From assembly GCA_018971775.1 (NCBI GenBank), contig JAGXAB010000003.1, positions 1 to 64,000 on the forward strand: a DNA stretch of 64,000 nt. The letters are read 5' to 3'. Positions 51,637-61,635 of this stretch are shown here, one piece after another (within the stretch, counting starts at the first letter, position 1; the number at the start of each line of letters is the position of its first letter). This DNA comes from Cyanobacteria bacterium REEB67. GTDB taxonomy: Bacteria > Cyanobacteriota > Vampirovibrionia > Obscuribacterales > Obscuribacteraceae. A program made the translations under genes and the position numbers. Under the pieces are notes generated by a model. That model saw nothing but the letters and a program-made list of their open reading frames with translations. It searched no databases and was not told the origin of the DNA.

Positions 51637-52647
51637 TTATCCTCCAATTTCAATCATCGCTCGATTATCGTTTGCCGCTATCTCTTCCGCTGGGGGATGG
51701 GCTTCCGGCTTCATCCTGAGCGAGTCGAGAATCATACCTTGAAGAGTACTGTCTGTGGCACCCAGCCTCATGGCATCGCGAAGATTTGTTTCCGCCGGGT
51801 AAAAGAGGCAAGACTTGACCTGGCCATCGGCGGTCAATCTCAGGCGATTGCAGGTCGAGCAAAAACTGTCGGACATCGACGATATAAAGCTGACCGTGCC
51901 GATGCCGCCTTCGATGGCGTAATCTTTGCCGACAGCCGAGCGGTCGTCTTCGAGTTTGCGTAATTGATAGTGTTCGCCGATCAGGGCGAGCATGTCTTTG
52001 TAAGTGACCACTTTTTCATTGGTCCACTGATTGTCTTTAAAAGGCATGTATTCGATGAAACGCACGTTGACTCGGTTTTTGGCGGCAAATTCGACGAAGT
52101 CGAGAATCTCGTCATCGTTGACGCCGGACATGACGACGACATTGATTTTGACGCTGGCGAAATTTTGCTTGAGGGCTCCGTCTATGCCGGCCATGACAGC
52201 ATCGAAGACTTTGACGTCCTGTCTGGCGATGGCGCTGAAGCGCTCTGGTTTAAACGAATCGAGACTGATATTTAGTTGCGAAAGGCCGCTTGCATAGAGG
52301 TCTTCGACGTGGCCTGCAAGCAGAGTGGCATTGGTAGTCATGGCCAGAGTCTTGAGACCGTCCATGCGACCGAGGCCGCGGATTAGCAAAGGCAAATCTT
52401 TGCGCACCATTGGTTCGCCGCCGGTGAGGCGGATTTTCGTCACACCCATTTCGATGAAAATGGCAGCGACACGTTCGATTTCTTCGAAAGTAAGAAGTTC
52501 CTGGCGCTTCTTCCAGGCCAGGCCTTCGACCGGCATGCAGTAGGTGCAGCGCAGATTGCAACGGTCGGTGACTGAGATGCGCAGATAAGTGTGTTCGCGG
52601 CCGAAGCCGTCCACCAGTCTATTTGCTAGGGTCTGGGGCGCTGCCAT
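51637..52647 (-). CDS. moaA: GTP 3',8-cyclase MoaA
   Basis: Radical SAM enzyme that starts molybdopterin synthesis from GTP. 336 residues. The N-terminal SAM cluster is CNLRCTYCMP (about residue 31), with KIRLTGGEPMVRKDL just after. The C-terminal cluster that binds GTP is CSTCNRLRLTADGQVKSCLF. The end is unusual in that it lacks the double-glycine tail in its standard form but finishes in EIGG, compatible with the MoaA double-Gly C-terminus. ATG directly follows the moaE stop. Confidence 0.96.
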   Translation of the reverse strand: MAAPQTLANRLVDGFGREHTYLRISVTDRCNLRCTYCMPVEGLAWKKRQELLTFEEIERVAAIFIEMGVTKIRLTGGEPMVRKDLPLLIRGLGRMDGLKTLAMTTNATLLAGHVEDLYASGLSQLNISLDSFKPERFSAIARQDVKVFDAVMAGIDGALKQNFASVKINVVVMSGVNDDEILDFVEFAAKNRVNVRFIEYMPFKDNQWTNEKVVTYKDMLALIGEHYQLRKLEDDRSAVGKDYAIEGGIGTVSFISSMSDSFCSTCNRLRLTADGQVKSCLFYPAETNLRDAMRLGATDSTLQGMILDSLRMKPEAHPPAEEIAANDNRAMIEIGG

Positions 52648-53130
52648 CTATTTGCCGCCCGCCAGTTGAGGCTTGTGTTCGTACTCGCGTTCTTGATCAT
52701 GTCCGTGACTGCAGTTTACCCAATCGGCGCTGCCGTCCAGATAATGTTCTTTTTTCCAGATCGGTAATCTCTTTTTGATTTCGTCGATGATATAACGCGA
52801 TGCCTGATAGGCCTGATCGCGATGAGCGGCGGCGACTCCGAGGAAGACGGCCGCTTCGCCGATGGCCAGTTCGCCTACCCGGTGCACGGCCAGGCATTTG
52901 ATGATCTGATAGCGTTCCTGCGCTTCGGCGAAGATGCGCAGAGCTTCGGCCCTGGCCAGTGGCTCGTAACCTTCATAGCTCAAGGCGCGCACTTTTTTGC
53001 CTTCGTTATGATTGCGGACGACGCCTTCAAATGTAATCAGCGCGCCAGCGCGGTCGTCGCGCAGTGCTTCTTTGAGCTGCTCGCAGTCGATCGCTCTGTC
53101 GGTCAGTTCAAAGATCGGTACTTGCGGCAT
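52648..53130 (-). CDS. moaE: Molybdopterin synthase large subunit MoaE
   Basis: 160 residues from ATG 53130; the track start at 53352 runs antisense-like through moaD in another frame. GGAGG lies 8 bases upstream. Motifs: GALITFEGVVRNHNEGKKVRALSYEGYEPLARAE, then HRVGELAIGEAAVFLGVAAAHRDQAYQASRYIIDEIKKRLPIWKKEHYLDGSADWV. These include the conserved Lys residues that contact precursor Z and the MoaD C-terminus. The tail is His/Gln-rich. Located between moaD and moaA. Confidence 0.95.
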   Translation of the reverse strand: MPQVPIFELTDRAIDCEQLKEALRDDRAGALITFEGVVRNHNEGKKVRALSYEGYEPLARAEALRIFAEAQERYQIIKCLAVHRVGELAIGEAAVFLGVAAAHRDQAYQASRYIIDEIKKRLPIWKKEHYLDGSADWVNCSHGHDQEREYEHKPQLAGGK

Positions 53131-53134
53131 GGGC

Positions 53135-53392
53135 TCAGCCTCCAGCCACGGGCGGAACAAAGATGATTTCGCACTGATCTTCAATGGCCGTGTCGAAGCT
53201 GACAAAATCGTCCTTGATGGCCACGCGCAGTCTCTCCACCGGCAGGGCAAAGCCGTGCTTGCCGCGCAATTCTTCATAAAGAGCGCGCAGGGTTGGGGCG
53301 GTCGTCTCAATCGTTTCTTCAGCCAGGCCTCGCTCCTCGCGAAGCAGGGCAAAATAGCGGACCTTCAGGCTTTTCGCATTTGCTTTGTTCAC
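53135..53392 (-). CDS. moaD: Molybdopterin synthase sulfur carrier subunit MoaD
   Basis: 85 residues from GTG 53392; the track's TTG at 53413 adds seven residues. Beta-grasp fold: KVRYFALLREERGLAEETI, then LRALYEELRGKHGF and DDFVSFDTAIEDQCEIIFVPPVAGG. It ends in GG, which is needed for thiocarboxylate formation and interaction with MoaE. A consensus TATAAT lies 7 bases before this GTG, which would make the mRNA leaderless. First gene of the moaDE-A-CB-moeA operon. Confidence 0.9.
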   Translation of the reverse strand: MNKANAKSLKVRYFALLREERGLAEETIETTAPTLRALYEELRGKHGFALPVERLRVAIKDDFVSFDTAIEDQCEIIFVPPVAGG

Positions 53393-53399
53393 AGTTGCA

Positions 53400-53405
53400 A
53401 TTATA
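53400..53405 (-). promoter_or_regulatory. Consensus -10 box in front of moaD
   Basis: TATAAT on the minus strand. The predicted transcription start falls at or one base from the GTG at 53392, so the moa mRNA may have no leader. The -35 region is weak. Confidence 0.4.
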
Positions 53406-53501
53406 CTGCTCAAGCGACTGACAATTGCCAGCCTTTGCAGCCTTTATCTTAATAGTGAAAGATCCGTTATTCTTGGATTTTCAAATAAAGGACTGGGGAA
53501 A

Positions 53502-55604
53502 ATGTCTGAATCTGTAAAAACGAGCCAAGCTTACGGTGGTTATGGGGGCTGGACTTCTCCAATTAGTGCCGCCATGGTCGCCGCCGGCGCCGTCCGCCTC
53601 AACCAACCACTTTATGGTGATGACGGGCACACCCTTTATTTCCTGGAAGGTCGCCCGAGCGAAGCTGGGCGGCAGGCTCTTGTCCGCCGCGTCGGTGCGG
53701 GAGCGGGCCGGCTCGAGGACGTCACAGAGGGCTCGGTCAATATTCGCAGTCTCGTCCACGAGTACGGCGGCGGGGCTGTCGGCTTTGGCGATGGTTTGAT
53801 TTTTTATTCCAACTACAGTGATCAGCGCCTCTACGTCATCGCTCAGAACGGTGCAAAAGGCAAACAGGCCGAGGCTCTGGCCATAAGTCCGGAGGGGCCC
53901 TATCGCTTCTCCGATTATTGTGTCGATGCCAGAAACAAACGCGTCATTTGCGTTATGGAAGATCACGCGCCGGTAAAAAGCGGCCAGGCGGCCGAACCGG
54001 TAAATATTATCGTTGCTTTTTCCTATGCCGGCGCCGCGGCAAAATTGCAGGGAGACGATGATGGCGCGGAGGTGGTTGCGCCGCCGCAGATTCTCGTGCA
54101 GGGCAGCGATTTCTATGCTTTCCCGCGATTGAGCGCTGATCGCTCGCAACTGGCCTTTATGCGCTGGGAGCATCCTAATTTGCCCTGGGATGATTCGCAA
54201 TTAATCGTCCTGGACCTGACTACAGGTAAGGAAACAGTCGTCGCCGGTCAGGCCGACGCCTCGGTTTTTCAGCCGCAATGGGCGCCGGACGGGACTTTGT
54301 TTTTTGTCTCGGATTGCTCCGGCTTCTGGAATCTCTATGCTTATCGTCCGGCGATGGCGGGCGGCCGAGCAGAAGTAACCAGTGTTACTCCAGCCGCCTA
54401 CAGCGAATGTGAATTTGGCCAGCCTCTCTGGGTCTTTGGTCAGTCGACCTATGTCGTCGTAGATGAGCGCACCCTCATTTGCGCCGTCAATAAAAAAGGA
54501 CTCTGGTCCTTAATCCGACTCGATCTAGACTGGACCGGCGCGGGCAGGCATAAGTCGAGCGACATAGAGAGCCCTTACACCGACGTCTCCTGCCTCAGCC
54601 TCGGCCGCAGCGGCGCCAGCAATAATCAGGATTTTCGCGTCGCCATGCTGGCCGGAGCCGCCTCTATAGCCGAAGCGGTGGTGGAATACAATGCAGCGAC
54701 CAATTCTTTTATAAGCGTGCGCAGCTCCGCTCCGACCGTGCCCGATTCCGGCTATGTGTCGAAGCCCGATGTTATCGAATTTCCGACCGAGGGCGGACTG
54801 AGTGCTTTTGCTTTTTTCTATGCGCCGACCAGTAAAGATTTTGCCCCTGTTCAAAATCCAAACGGCAAGGCCGATCTGCCACCACTGCTGGTGAAATGTC
54901 ACGGTGGGCCGACCGGGGCGGCGGGCAGCGATCTGTCGCTCGGCATCCAGTTCTGGACCTCGCGCGGCTTCGCCGTCGTCGATGTCAACTACGGCGGCAG
55001 TACCGGTTATGGTCGCGCTTATCGCAAGCGTCTGAACGACAACTGGGGCATAGTCGATGTCGATGATTGCGTCAATGTCGTCAAATATCTGACCGCTTCC
55101 GGACGAGTGGACGGTGCCAGAGTTGCCATCACCGGTGGTAGCGCCGGCGGCTATACCGTACTGTGCGCGCTTACCTTCAAGGATATTTTCAAAGCCGGAG
55201 CCAGTCATTACGGCATCGGTGACCTCGAGGCCCTGGTGCGCGATACGCACAAATTTGAAGCCCGCTATCTGGACAATCTGGTTGGTCCCTACCCGGCTGG
55301 CGTCGATATTTACAAGGCTCGGTCTCCTATCCACCATGTCGAAAAACTGCAATGTCCGGTAATATTCTTTCAGGGTCTCGAGGACAAAGTCGTGCCTCCC
55401 AATCAGGCTGAGGCCATGGTGGCAGCCCTGGACGCCAAAAAGATTCCGGTTGCTTATCTCGCCTATGAAGGCGAACAACACGGATTTCGGCAGGCGGCCA
55501 ATATTGTCCGCACACTGGAAGCAGAGCTCTATTTTTATCGTCGCATTTTTAACATCGTCAGCGATGAAAAGCTGCCCGCCGTAGAGATCAAAAACGCCAG
55601 GTGA
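53502..55604 (+). CDS. S9-family prolyl oligopeptidase/dipeptidyl aminopeptidase-like protein
   Basis: 700 residues from ATG 53502 (GGGGAAA upstream); the track start at 53385 lies in the divergent moaD region. The N-terminal half is a beta-propeller (TLYFLEGRPSEAGRQAL; LIFYSNYSDQRLYV; PQWAPDGTLFFVSDCSGFWNLY). The C-terminal hydrolase has the Ser in VAITGGSAGGYTVLCALTF, Asp in FFQGLEDKVVPPNQ and His in YEGEQHGFRQ, the full S9 triad. NYGGSTGYGRAYRKRLN is the typical segment just before. No signal peptide, so likely cytoplasmic. It would trim peptides or release dipeptides from proline-containing substrates. Confidence 0.92.
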   Translation: MSESVKTSQAYGGYGGWTSPISAAMVAAGAVRLNQPLYGDDGHTLYFLEGRPSEAGRQALVRRVGAGAGRLEDVTEGSVNIRSLVHEYGGGAVGFGDGLIFYSNYSDQRLYVIAQNGAKGKQAEALAISPEGPYRFSDYCVDARNKRVICVMEDHAPVKSGQAAEPVNIIVAFSYAGAAAKLQGDDDGAEVVAPPQILVQGSDFYAFPRLSADRSQLAFMRWEHPNLPWDDSQLIVLDLTTGKETVVAGQADASVFQPQWAPDGTLFFVSDCSGFWNLYAYRPAMAGGRAEVTSVTPAAYSECEFGQPLWVFGQSTYVVVDERTLICAVNKKGLWSLIRLDLDWTGAGRHKSSDIESPYTDVSCLSLGRSGASNNQDFRVAMLAGAASIAEAVVEYNAATNSFISVRSSAPTVPDSGYVSKPDVIEFPTEGGLSAFAFFYAPTSKDFAPVQNPNGKADLPPLLVKCHGGPTGAAGSDLSLGIQFWTSRGFAVVDVNYGGSTGYGRAYRKRLNDNWGIVDVDDCVNVVKYLTASGRVDGARVAITGGSAGGYTVLCALTFKDIFKAGASHYGIGDLEALVRDTHKFEARYLDNLVGPYPAGVDIYKARSPIHHVEKLQCPVIFFQGLEDKVVPPNQAEAMVAALDAKKIPVAYLAYEGEQHGFRQAANIVRTLEAELYFYRRIFNIVSDEKLPAVEIKNAR

Positions 55605-55628
55605 AACGCTTGTCGAGGAGATGAAACT

Positions 55629-55779
55629 TTGAAATTACCACTCCTCAAAGGCTCGTTGTGTGCTTTGCTTTTCTCTCTGGTCTCTGCCTCATTCGGTGCC
55701 GCTCATGGGGCAGTCTTTTTTGGGCGACCGCAAATATGTGATCGATAGCGATAAGATGTTGATTCGTTTTGCCCGCTGA
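55629..55779 (+). pseudogene. Frameshifted small secreted-protein gene
   Basis: TTG at 55629 with GAGGAG 8-9 bases upstream starts a signal peptide (LPLLKGSLCALLFSLVSASFGAAH). The frame then reads into a TAG at 55746. A one-base shift at about 55705 gives MGQSFLGDRKYVIDSDKMLIRFAR and a TGA at 55779. Together they make a plausible small exported protein of about 50 residues. So the gene probably carries a one-base frameshift or a sequencing error. No family recognised. Confidence 0.4.
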
Positions 55780-55861
55780 GCACAACTGCTTTTGAAGGAC
55801 TAGAATCAGAAGACAAGTAGTGATCGGAAACCCAAGGTATCCCCGATGAATTTAAATATCC

Positions 55862-56167
55862 ATGGCTAAGCAATGTACCAGGCTCCTGGTCTGTACTAAG
55901 GGTAAGCATTGCTCGGCAAATGATGGGCCGAGCGTCTTGAAAAAGTTGCGCAGAACGATCGAGAGATGTGAGCTCGATCAGTTTTTTAAGGTAAAAAAGA
56001 GCGGCTGTTTAGGCTATTGCCGGTATGCGCCGGTGATTAGCGTCGAGAGCTATGGCTTTTATTACGGCAAAGTGCGCGAAAGTGACTGCCAGGAAATCAT
56101 CGAGAGGCATCTTGCCAAGAAAAAACCACTGAAACGTCTCCTTTTGCCCTCTAAGAAAAGCAAATAG
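55862..56167 (+). CDS. Thioredoxin-like 2Fe-2S ferredoxin domain protein
   Basis: 101 residues with two cysteine pairs placed like the 2Fe-2S thioredoxin-like ferredoxins: LVCTKGKHCSANDG near the N-terminus and GCLGYCRYAPVISVE about 35 residues later. GFYYGKVRESDCQEIIERHL completes the fold. The basic C-terminal tail is a species-specific addition. Relatives sit alone or next to NuoE/hydrogenase genes, carrying one electron cluster; the redox partner is unknown here. ATG at 55862. Confidence 0.8.
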   Translation: MAKQCTRLLVCTKGKHCSANDGPSVLKKLRRTIERCELDQFFKVKKSGCLGYCRYAPVISVESYGFYYGKVRESDCQEIIERHLAKKKPLKRLLLPSKKSK

Positions 56168-56260
56168 GTGTAAATGGCGGCAAATAGGCCCCAAAAGACT
56201 ATTAATACGGTAAATTAATGGGAGTTATTTCCATCCAGAGATGTTCGGGAGTTTTTGTCG

Positions 56261-56968
56261 ATGACCAGCGAACCGACAGGTTCTAGCACCACTAATCGCG
56301 GCGAGCCGCTCTTTACGAGAGTGCTGGCCGATTTGCGGCTGCATCGCCCTGGCCTGGCCAACCGTCTTGCCGCTAACAGTACCGTGCTGGAGCGGGTGCG
56401 TGAATACGAGAAGCAAACGGCGCTGATCACCCAGCAGGTCAAATTGGCCGCCGCCCGGGGAGAAGACATCGAAAAGCTCGCCCTGCTAGACCCGGTCACC
56501 GAGCTCTACAATCACCGCGCTTTCGTCAAAGAGCTCAAGGCCGAGATGGCCCGCGCCAAACGCTATCGTCATCCCGTCTCGCTCGTGATCATGAGCGTGG
56601 ACGGTTATGAGGAGCTGGTACACCAGTTTGGTCCGCTCACGGCCGAGGCCATTCAAAAAATCGTCTCTAACGCCATCCGCTCCGCCCTGCGGGAAGTGGA
56701 TGTAGCGGCTCGCTACAATGCCTGGCAGTATGCCGTCATTTTGCCCCAGACCAGCGCGGCCGGTGCCTCCATGGTCGGCGAGCGCATCCGTCAGCGCGTC
56801 GGCAACCAGGCTATCGTACACAACTGGCAAAATTTTTCGGTGACCGCCTCTGTCGGTGTGGCCACATCTCCGGATCATGCCGCCGAATACGACGAGCTTA
56901 TCGCCTGTGCTATGGAAGCACTCGAAACCGCCCTCCTGCGCGGCGGCGATCGGGTCGTCTCCGTCTAG
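56261..56968 (+). CDS. GGDEF-like domain protein with lost catalytic signature
   Basis: 235 residues from ATG 56261 (GGGAG upstream). A short N-terminal helix (VLERVREYEKQTALITQQVKLAAARGEDIEKLA) leads into a GGDEF-type fold: LLDPVTELYNHRAFVKELKAEMARAKRYRHPVSLVIMSVDGYEEL. The conserved GGDEF site is NAWQY (VAARYNAWQYAVILPQTS) and the metal-binding Asp of the DxD motif is changed, so it is unlikely to make c-di-GMP. The final helix is normal (SVGVATSPDHAAEYDELIACAMEAL). It may bind a partner or serve as a scaffold. Confidence 0.8.
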   Translation: MTSEPTGSSTTNRGEPLFTRVLADLRLHRPGLANRLAANSTVLERVREYEKQTALITQQVKLAAARGEDIEKLALLDPVTELYNHRAFVKELKAEMARAKRYRHPVSLVIMSVDGYEELVHQFGPLTAEAIQKIVSNAIRSALREVDVAARYNAWQYAVILPQTSAAGASMVGERIRQRVGNQAIVHNWQNFSVTASVGVATSPDHAAEYDELIACAMEALETALLRGGDRVVSV

Positions 56969-56978
56969 TCTTATCTGT

Positions 56979-59900
56979 CTAGTCGATGGTCTTTGGCAAA
57001 TTGGCCCCGCCACCGCCGGGAGTCTCGATGACAATGGTCTCTCCGGCTTTCACTTCCACGGTGTCGGTGCTGGCCAGAGCGGTCACGGCGCCGTTTGCGT
57101 CAACCAGATAATTAGCCCCCGGTGCGCCCGCGCCGCCGCCGTTGAGACCCGGCGCGCCGCTTTTGCGACGATTAGAGAGGATGGTGGCTGACATGCCTTT
57201 GAGGAAACGGATGCGGCGTCTTGTCCCGCATCCGCCTGTAAATTGACCGCTGCCACCGCTGTGGCGGCGGATTGAAAATTCTTCGAGTATTACGGGAAAG
57301 CGCTCCTCGAGTATTTCGGGATCGGTGAGGCGAGAATTGGTCATATGCGTCTGTACGGCGTCGCAACCGGAGAAGCCCGGCCCGGCTCCTGAGCCGCCGG
57401 CGATCGTTTCATAATACTGATGCTCGGCATCTCCGAAGGTAAAATTGTTCATTGTGCCCTGAGAGCCGGCCAGGGCGCCGATGGCCTGGTAAAGGGCATC
57501 GACTACGACCTGGGAAGTTTCGACGTTGCCGGCGACGACGGCGGCCGGACAACGAGGGTTGAGCAGGCAGCCCTCTGGCACAATCAGGTCCAGGGGCTCG
57601 CTGCAGCCGTCGTTTAGCGGTATCTCGCTGCGGCTGAGAGTGCGGAAGACATAGAGTACGGCGGCGCGTGTCACCGCTAGTGGTGCATTGAGATTGTTGT
57701 CGGCCTGGGGAGAAGTGCCGGTAAAGTCAATGGTGGCGCGTCGTTTTGCTTGATCAACGCTCACTTTGACATGTATTTCGCTGCCGTCGTCCATGGCACA
57801 GATGGCCTTCCCTGAAGGGAGTACAGCTAGTATGGAGGCGATCTCATCGGCGGCATTCTGGCGCACAAAAGCCATGTAGGCTCTGACTGTATCGAGGCCA
57901 TAGCGGTCGATTGTTTTGTAGAGAGCATCGCAGCCTTTGTTATTGGCGGCGATTTGCGCCTGCAGATCTTTGATGTTTTGAGCGATATTACGAGCCGGAT
58001 ATCTGGCAGTGCTCAATGCCGCGACAAAATCTTCTTCTAAAAAGCGGCCGTCCGCGAGCACTTTGAGATTGTCGAATAAAACACCTTCTTCTTCGATGTG
58101 GCGGCTGCTCGCAGGCATGCTACCGGGGGTGATACCGCCAATATCGGCGTGATGTCCGCGTGAGCCGACAAAAAAGAGGAGCTGCTCGGGATTTTCGCGG
58201 CTAAAAATCGGACTGATCACGGTCATGTCGGGCAGGTGCGTACCGCCATTGTAAGGATTGTTCAAAACATAAGCCTGACCGGCCGCCAGCTCCAGGCCGC
58301 GGTCGCGCAGCAAGCTGGCCACCGAATCTCCCATCGAGCCCAGATGCACGGGGATATGAGGAGCGTTAGCGATCAGCCTGCCCTGCTCGTCAAAAAGTGC
58401 ACAGCTAAAATCCAGTCTCTCTTTGATGTTTACCGAGTGGCTGACCTTTTGCAGAGTCAATCCCATCTCTTCGGCAATAGACATGAAGATATTGTTGAAG
58501 AGTTCGAGCATGACCGGGTCAGCTTTACCCGGCGCTTTTCCGAGACCGTTACTGAGCAGCGGGCTCGGTAAAGCACCATCCCCCTCTTGATCGCGACTGA
58601 GGAGCAGGCAGCCGTCTTCAAGCAATCTCGCCTGCCAGCCTGGATCGACCACTGTCGTCGATATCTCTTCGGTAATCAGGGCCGGACCGGCAATCCATTG
58701 ATTGATGGCCAGCATAGAACGCTGGAAAAGCCTGGCGGCAAGCATTTCTCCGCCATAATATATTTTCCAGGGCTGACCTGTGTAACGGTCGGTGGCATGG
58801 GCGGCATCGGCGGGAACGAGAGCATGAGCGCTTTTTTTGCCATTGTTCCGCTCACTTGCTAATTGCGAAGAGTGCCGGGGTGGTGTGGAAGATTCGATCA
58901 GCACACTTTCGATGATTATGGCAGCGTCGCCTTCGAAGGTGAAGCCAAAAAGTTTCTGATGCTCGTGACAAAAATTACGGGTGATGCTTGCCGCATCGGT
59001 GTCGTAGTCCACCCAGAGAGTCGTGTCTGAGCCTTTGTAGGCGAGCCCGAGCCGGCGTTTAAACTGGCTTGCTGGGCCGAGAACGGCGAGGCATTCCGCC
59101 TCCATTTCATGGCAGGTATCGAGTACTGCCTTCAGTATTTCTGCGCTAAGCGGTGCCGCAATTGTTTTCTGCCTGCTTTCACTGAGAGTGGTGGCACCGA
59201 TGCCGTAGGCCGAGAGCACGCCGGCCATGGGGCTGAGCAGGATTTTTTTGATCTGCAGGCGTTCGGCGATAGCGCAGGCCTGCTGCCCGCCTGCCCCGCC
59301 GAAGGCGACCATGGTCGCACCTCTGACATCGTGTCCTTTTTGCAGCGTGATCGCGGCAATGGCCTGAGCCATTTTTTCCACGGCAACGGTGAGGAAGCCG
59401 TCGGCGACCGCTTCGCTCCTTTTATATGGGCTGGCGATTTCAGCTTGCTTGCTTGCCTCGCTGTTTGTTTGCAGCTGCTCGACTATTTCAGCAAAACGTT
59501 TTTCGGCAGCCAGACGTTCGAGGGGGCCGTTTCCCTGAGGGCCGAATAGTCTGGGGAAGTGCTCCGGAGAAAGTCGACCGAGGAGAAGGTTGGCGTCGGT
59601 GATAGTGGCCGGACCGCCCCGGCCATAGCAAGCCGGACCGGGATTGGCTCCGGCCGACTGCGGTCCGACCAGAAAGCGTTTGCCGTCGCAGTGCAAAACG
59701 GATCCTCCACCTGCTGCCACCGTATGCACGGCGACCATGGGGGTGGTCAATCTGACACCGGCGATGGTGCACTGCATTTGCTTTTCCAGAACGCCGCGAT
59801 AATAAGAAACATCAGTGGAGGTGCCCCCCATGTCGAAGCCGACTACGGTGAGCGCTTGATCTTGCTGGTGCGCCCTGGCTACTGCCACCGCTCCCAACAC

Positions 59901-60716
59901 TCCGCCGGCCGGTCCTGATAAAATGGCATCCTTTCCGGAAAAGTGGGCGGCGGTGGTGAGGCCGCCGTCGGATTTCATAAAATACATGGGCGTATTTTTG
60001 AAATCGCTGCTGACGCGCTCGAGATAGCGTTGCAGAGGCGGCGTCAAATAGGCATCGACTAGAGTCGTGTCACCACGGCTGACATAGCGGACAAGACCGC
60101 TGCATCGATGAGATAGGCTCACCTGCTCGAAACCTAGTGCTCTGGCGACGGCGGCGCAGGCGACTTCGTGCGCGGGAAATTTGTAACCGTGCATGAAAAC
60201 CACAGCCACGGACTTTAGGCCGCGAGCGAAAGATTGCTGCAGAAGCTCTCTGGCCAGTTGCTCGGGGAAGGGGCTGAGCTCGTGACCATCTTTGTCGAAG
60301 CGACAGTCGAGCTCGATTACTTCGCAGAATAGAGGCGGCGGTTTTTCGATATGCAGGGCAAAAATATCGGGACGGCTTTGATAGCCGATCGTCAGGGCAT
60401 CACCGAAGCCGCTGTTGGTGACAAGCACGGTCGGCTCGCCGCGCCTCTCAAGCAGGGCATTTGTCGCCACTGTCGTACCCAGGCGCACTTCTTCGATGAA
60501 AATTTTGCGGTTCGGATTTTCTTTTTGCAGATCGTCGACGATGCGAGCGACGGCAAGCGCTGCCGGATCTTTTTCCGTCTCGCTGACCGGCCCGGATGTA
60601 CTGGTTGAAAGTGCTTTGCTTACAAGCGATCGGCCATCACCGGTCAGTGCCACCACGTCGGTAAAGGTGCCACCACGATCGATAAATACACGCAGTTTCA
60701 GAGGCGGGAAGTCCAT
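56979..60716 (-). CDS. 5-oxoprolinase (ATP-hydrolysing), single-chain HyuA-HyuB type
   Basis: Opens 5-oxoproline (pyroglutamate) to glutamate with ATP. 1245 residues. Residues 1-680 are the HyuA-like half: [16 protein letters not shown] at the start, [58 protein letters not shown] and [14 protein letters not shown]. Residues 720-1240 are the HyuB-like half: [61 protein letters not shown] and [18 protein letters not shown]. Both halves are complete and in the order of the eukaryotic-type full-length enzyme. ATG 60716; the gene starts 36 bases after the radical SAM gene. Confidence 0.94.
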   Translation of the reverse strand: MDFPPLKLRVFIDRGGTFTDVVALTGDGRSLVSKALSTSTSGPVSETEKDPAALAVARIVDDLQKENPNRKIFIEEVRLGTTVATNALLERRGEPTVLVTNSGFGDALTIGYQSRPDIFALHIEKPPPLFCEVIELDCRFDKDGHELSPFPEQLARELLQQSFARGLKSVAVVFMHGYKFPAHEVACAAVARALGFEQVSLSHRCSGLVRYVSRGDTTLVDAYLTPPLQRYLERVSSDFKNTPMYFMKSDGGLTTAAHFSGKDAILSGPAGGVLGAVAVARAHQQDQALTVVGFDMGGTSTDVSYYRGVLEKQMQCTIAGVRLTTPMVAVHTVAAGGGSVLHCDGKRFLVGPQSAGANPGPACYGRGGPATITDANLLLGRLSPEHFPRLFGPQGNGPLERLAAEKRFAEIVEQLQTNSEASKQAEIASPYKRSEAVADGFLTVAVEKMAQAIAAITLQKGHDVRGATMVAFGGAGGQQACAIAERLQIKKILLSPMAGVLSAYGIGATTLSESRQKTIAAPLSAEILKAVLDTCHEMEAECLAVLGPASQFKRRLGLAYKGSDTTLWVDYDTDAASITRNFCHEHQKLFGFTFEGDAAIIIESVLIESSTPPRHSSQLASERNNGKKSAHALVPADAAHATDRYTGQPWKIYYGGEMLAARLFQRSMLAINQWIAGPALITEEISTTVVDPGWQARLLEDGCLLLSRDQEGDGALPSPLLSNGLGKAPGKADPVMLELFNNIFMSIAEEMGLTLQKVSHSVNIKERLDFSCALFDEQGRLIANAPHIPVHLGSMGDSVASLLRDRGLELAAGQAYVLNNPYNGGTHLPDMTVISPIFSRENPEQLLFFVGSRGHHADIGGITPGSMPASSRHIEEEGVLFDNLKVLADGRFLEEDFVAALSTARYPARNIAQNIKDLQAQIAANNKGCDALYKTIDRYGLDTVRAYMAFVRQNAADEIASILAVLPSGKAICAMDDGSEIHVKVSVDQAKRRATIDFTGTSPQADNNLNAPLAVTRAAVLYVFRTLSRSEIPLNDGCSEPLDLIVPEGCLLNPRCPAAVVAGNVETSQVVVDALYQAIGALAGSQGTMNNFTFGDAEHQYYETIAGGSGAGPGFSGCDAVQTHMTNSRLTDPEILEERFPVILEEFSIRRHSGGSGQFTGGCGTRRRIRFLKGMSATILSNRRKSGAPGLNGGGAGAPGANYLVDANGAVTALASTDTVEVKAGETIVIETPGGGGANLPKTID

Positions 60717-60752
60717 GGCGAACAGGATAACACGCTTTGGAGCGCGAGGCGC

Positions 60753-61523
60753 TCAGGCGGCCGGACGAGCCAGACCTCTGGCCTCGAGCTTCTCCTGCAG
60801 GCGAGCTACGGCCTCGTCGTAATTTTGCGGAGCGAAAAAATCGGCATATTCGGCCAGTAGATCCGGCCTTGTGTTGACCGATCTGCTGCGCATCTGATCC
60901 AGCCAGACTTTTTTGACGTGGGGGCTTAGCGCCTCCACCAGTCGGTCCGGATCATGCGGCAAGAGCGGCGCAATCGAGGCGTAGACGCGGATACCGGCAT
61001 CAGTCAGGGCCTCAATCAACTGCAATCTCCGGGTGATGCTCGGGGCCATCGGTTCAAATTTGCGGCTGATTGCATCGCTGTCGGTGGTGATTGAAACGCC
61101 GACCGAGAGCCTCTCTCCAAATGCCTTGAGCAGGTCGAGGTCGTCTAGAATCAAATGGCTGCGGGTATGCATCGTGATTTTGGCAGGCTGGTATTTGAGC
61201 AGCTCGGTGAGACAGGCACGGCTGAGGCGATATTTGAGCTCTAAGTATTGATAGGGATCGGTGGCCGAGCTAAAAAATATGCCGGCGCCGAAGACGAGGG
61301 CCCGCTCTTTGCGAATCAAAGCGGCGGCATTGGTTTTCACCTCCACCCATTCGCCCCATTCTTTGTAATCGTGTTTTGAGGGAAATTTCGGCACGTAACA
61401 ATAGGAGCATTTGAAGGCGCAGCCGGCATAGGGATTTAGCGAAAAGTTATAACCGCCCGAAAGTGAGCCAAACTTTTGCGGGGTTAGTATAGACTTGGCT
61501 GTGACTTCGGTTACTCTTGCCAT
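60753..61523 (-). CDS. SPL-type radical SAM protein
   Basis: 256 residues. The radical SAM cluster is in NPYAGCAFKCSYCYVPKF (CxxxCxxC, about residue 35), and the family's FFSSATDPYQYLELKYRLSRACLTELL segment, SVGVSITTDSDAISRKFEPMAPSITRRLQ and VYASIAPLLPH are all recognisable. These match the spore-photoproduct-lyase-like group (Rv2578c-type), whose function outside of spore formers is mostly unknown. The promoter region contains an inverted repeat at 61535-61552. It precedes the oxoprolinase gene by 36 bases. Confidence 0.88.
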   Translation of the reverse strand: MARVTEVTAKSILTPQKFGSLSGGYNFSLNPYAGCAFKCSYCYVPKFPSKHDYKEWGEWVEVKTNAAALIRKERALVFGAGIFFSSATDPYQYLELKYRLSRACLTELLKYQPAKITMHTRSHLILDDLDLLKAFGERLSVGVSITTDSDAISRKFEPMAPSITRRLQLIEALTDAGIRVYASIAPLLPHDPDRLVEALSPHVKKVWLDQMRSRSVNTRPDLLAEYADFFAPQNYDEAVARLQEKLEARGLARPAA

Positions 61524-61534
61524 ATATACAATAT

Positions 61535-61552
61535 ACCATATAAATGTATGGT
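61535..61552 (-). promoter_or_regulatory. Inverted repeat in the promoter of the SPL-type radical SAM gene
   Basis: ACCATA-TAAATG-TATGGT, 6-bp perfect arms, 12 bases upstream of the ATG. The surrounding sequence is AT-rich (GTATATTGTATATATGG on the minus strand), so the repeat probably overlaps the -10 region and could be an operator. Confidence 0.4.
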
Positions 61553-61635
61553 GGGCCGTAAGTTTCTGGGCGCTCTGTCGCCTTTACTTCAGCCGCTCTT
61601 TTTAATGGACGCTCTTTCTCACAGGTGCTAGGACA

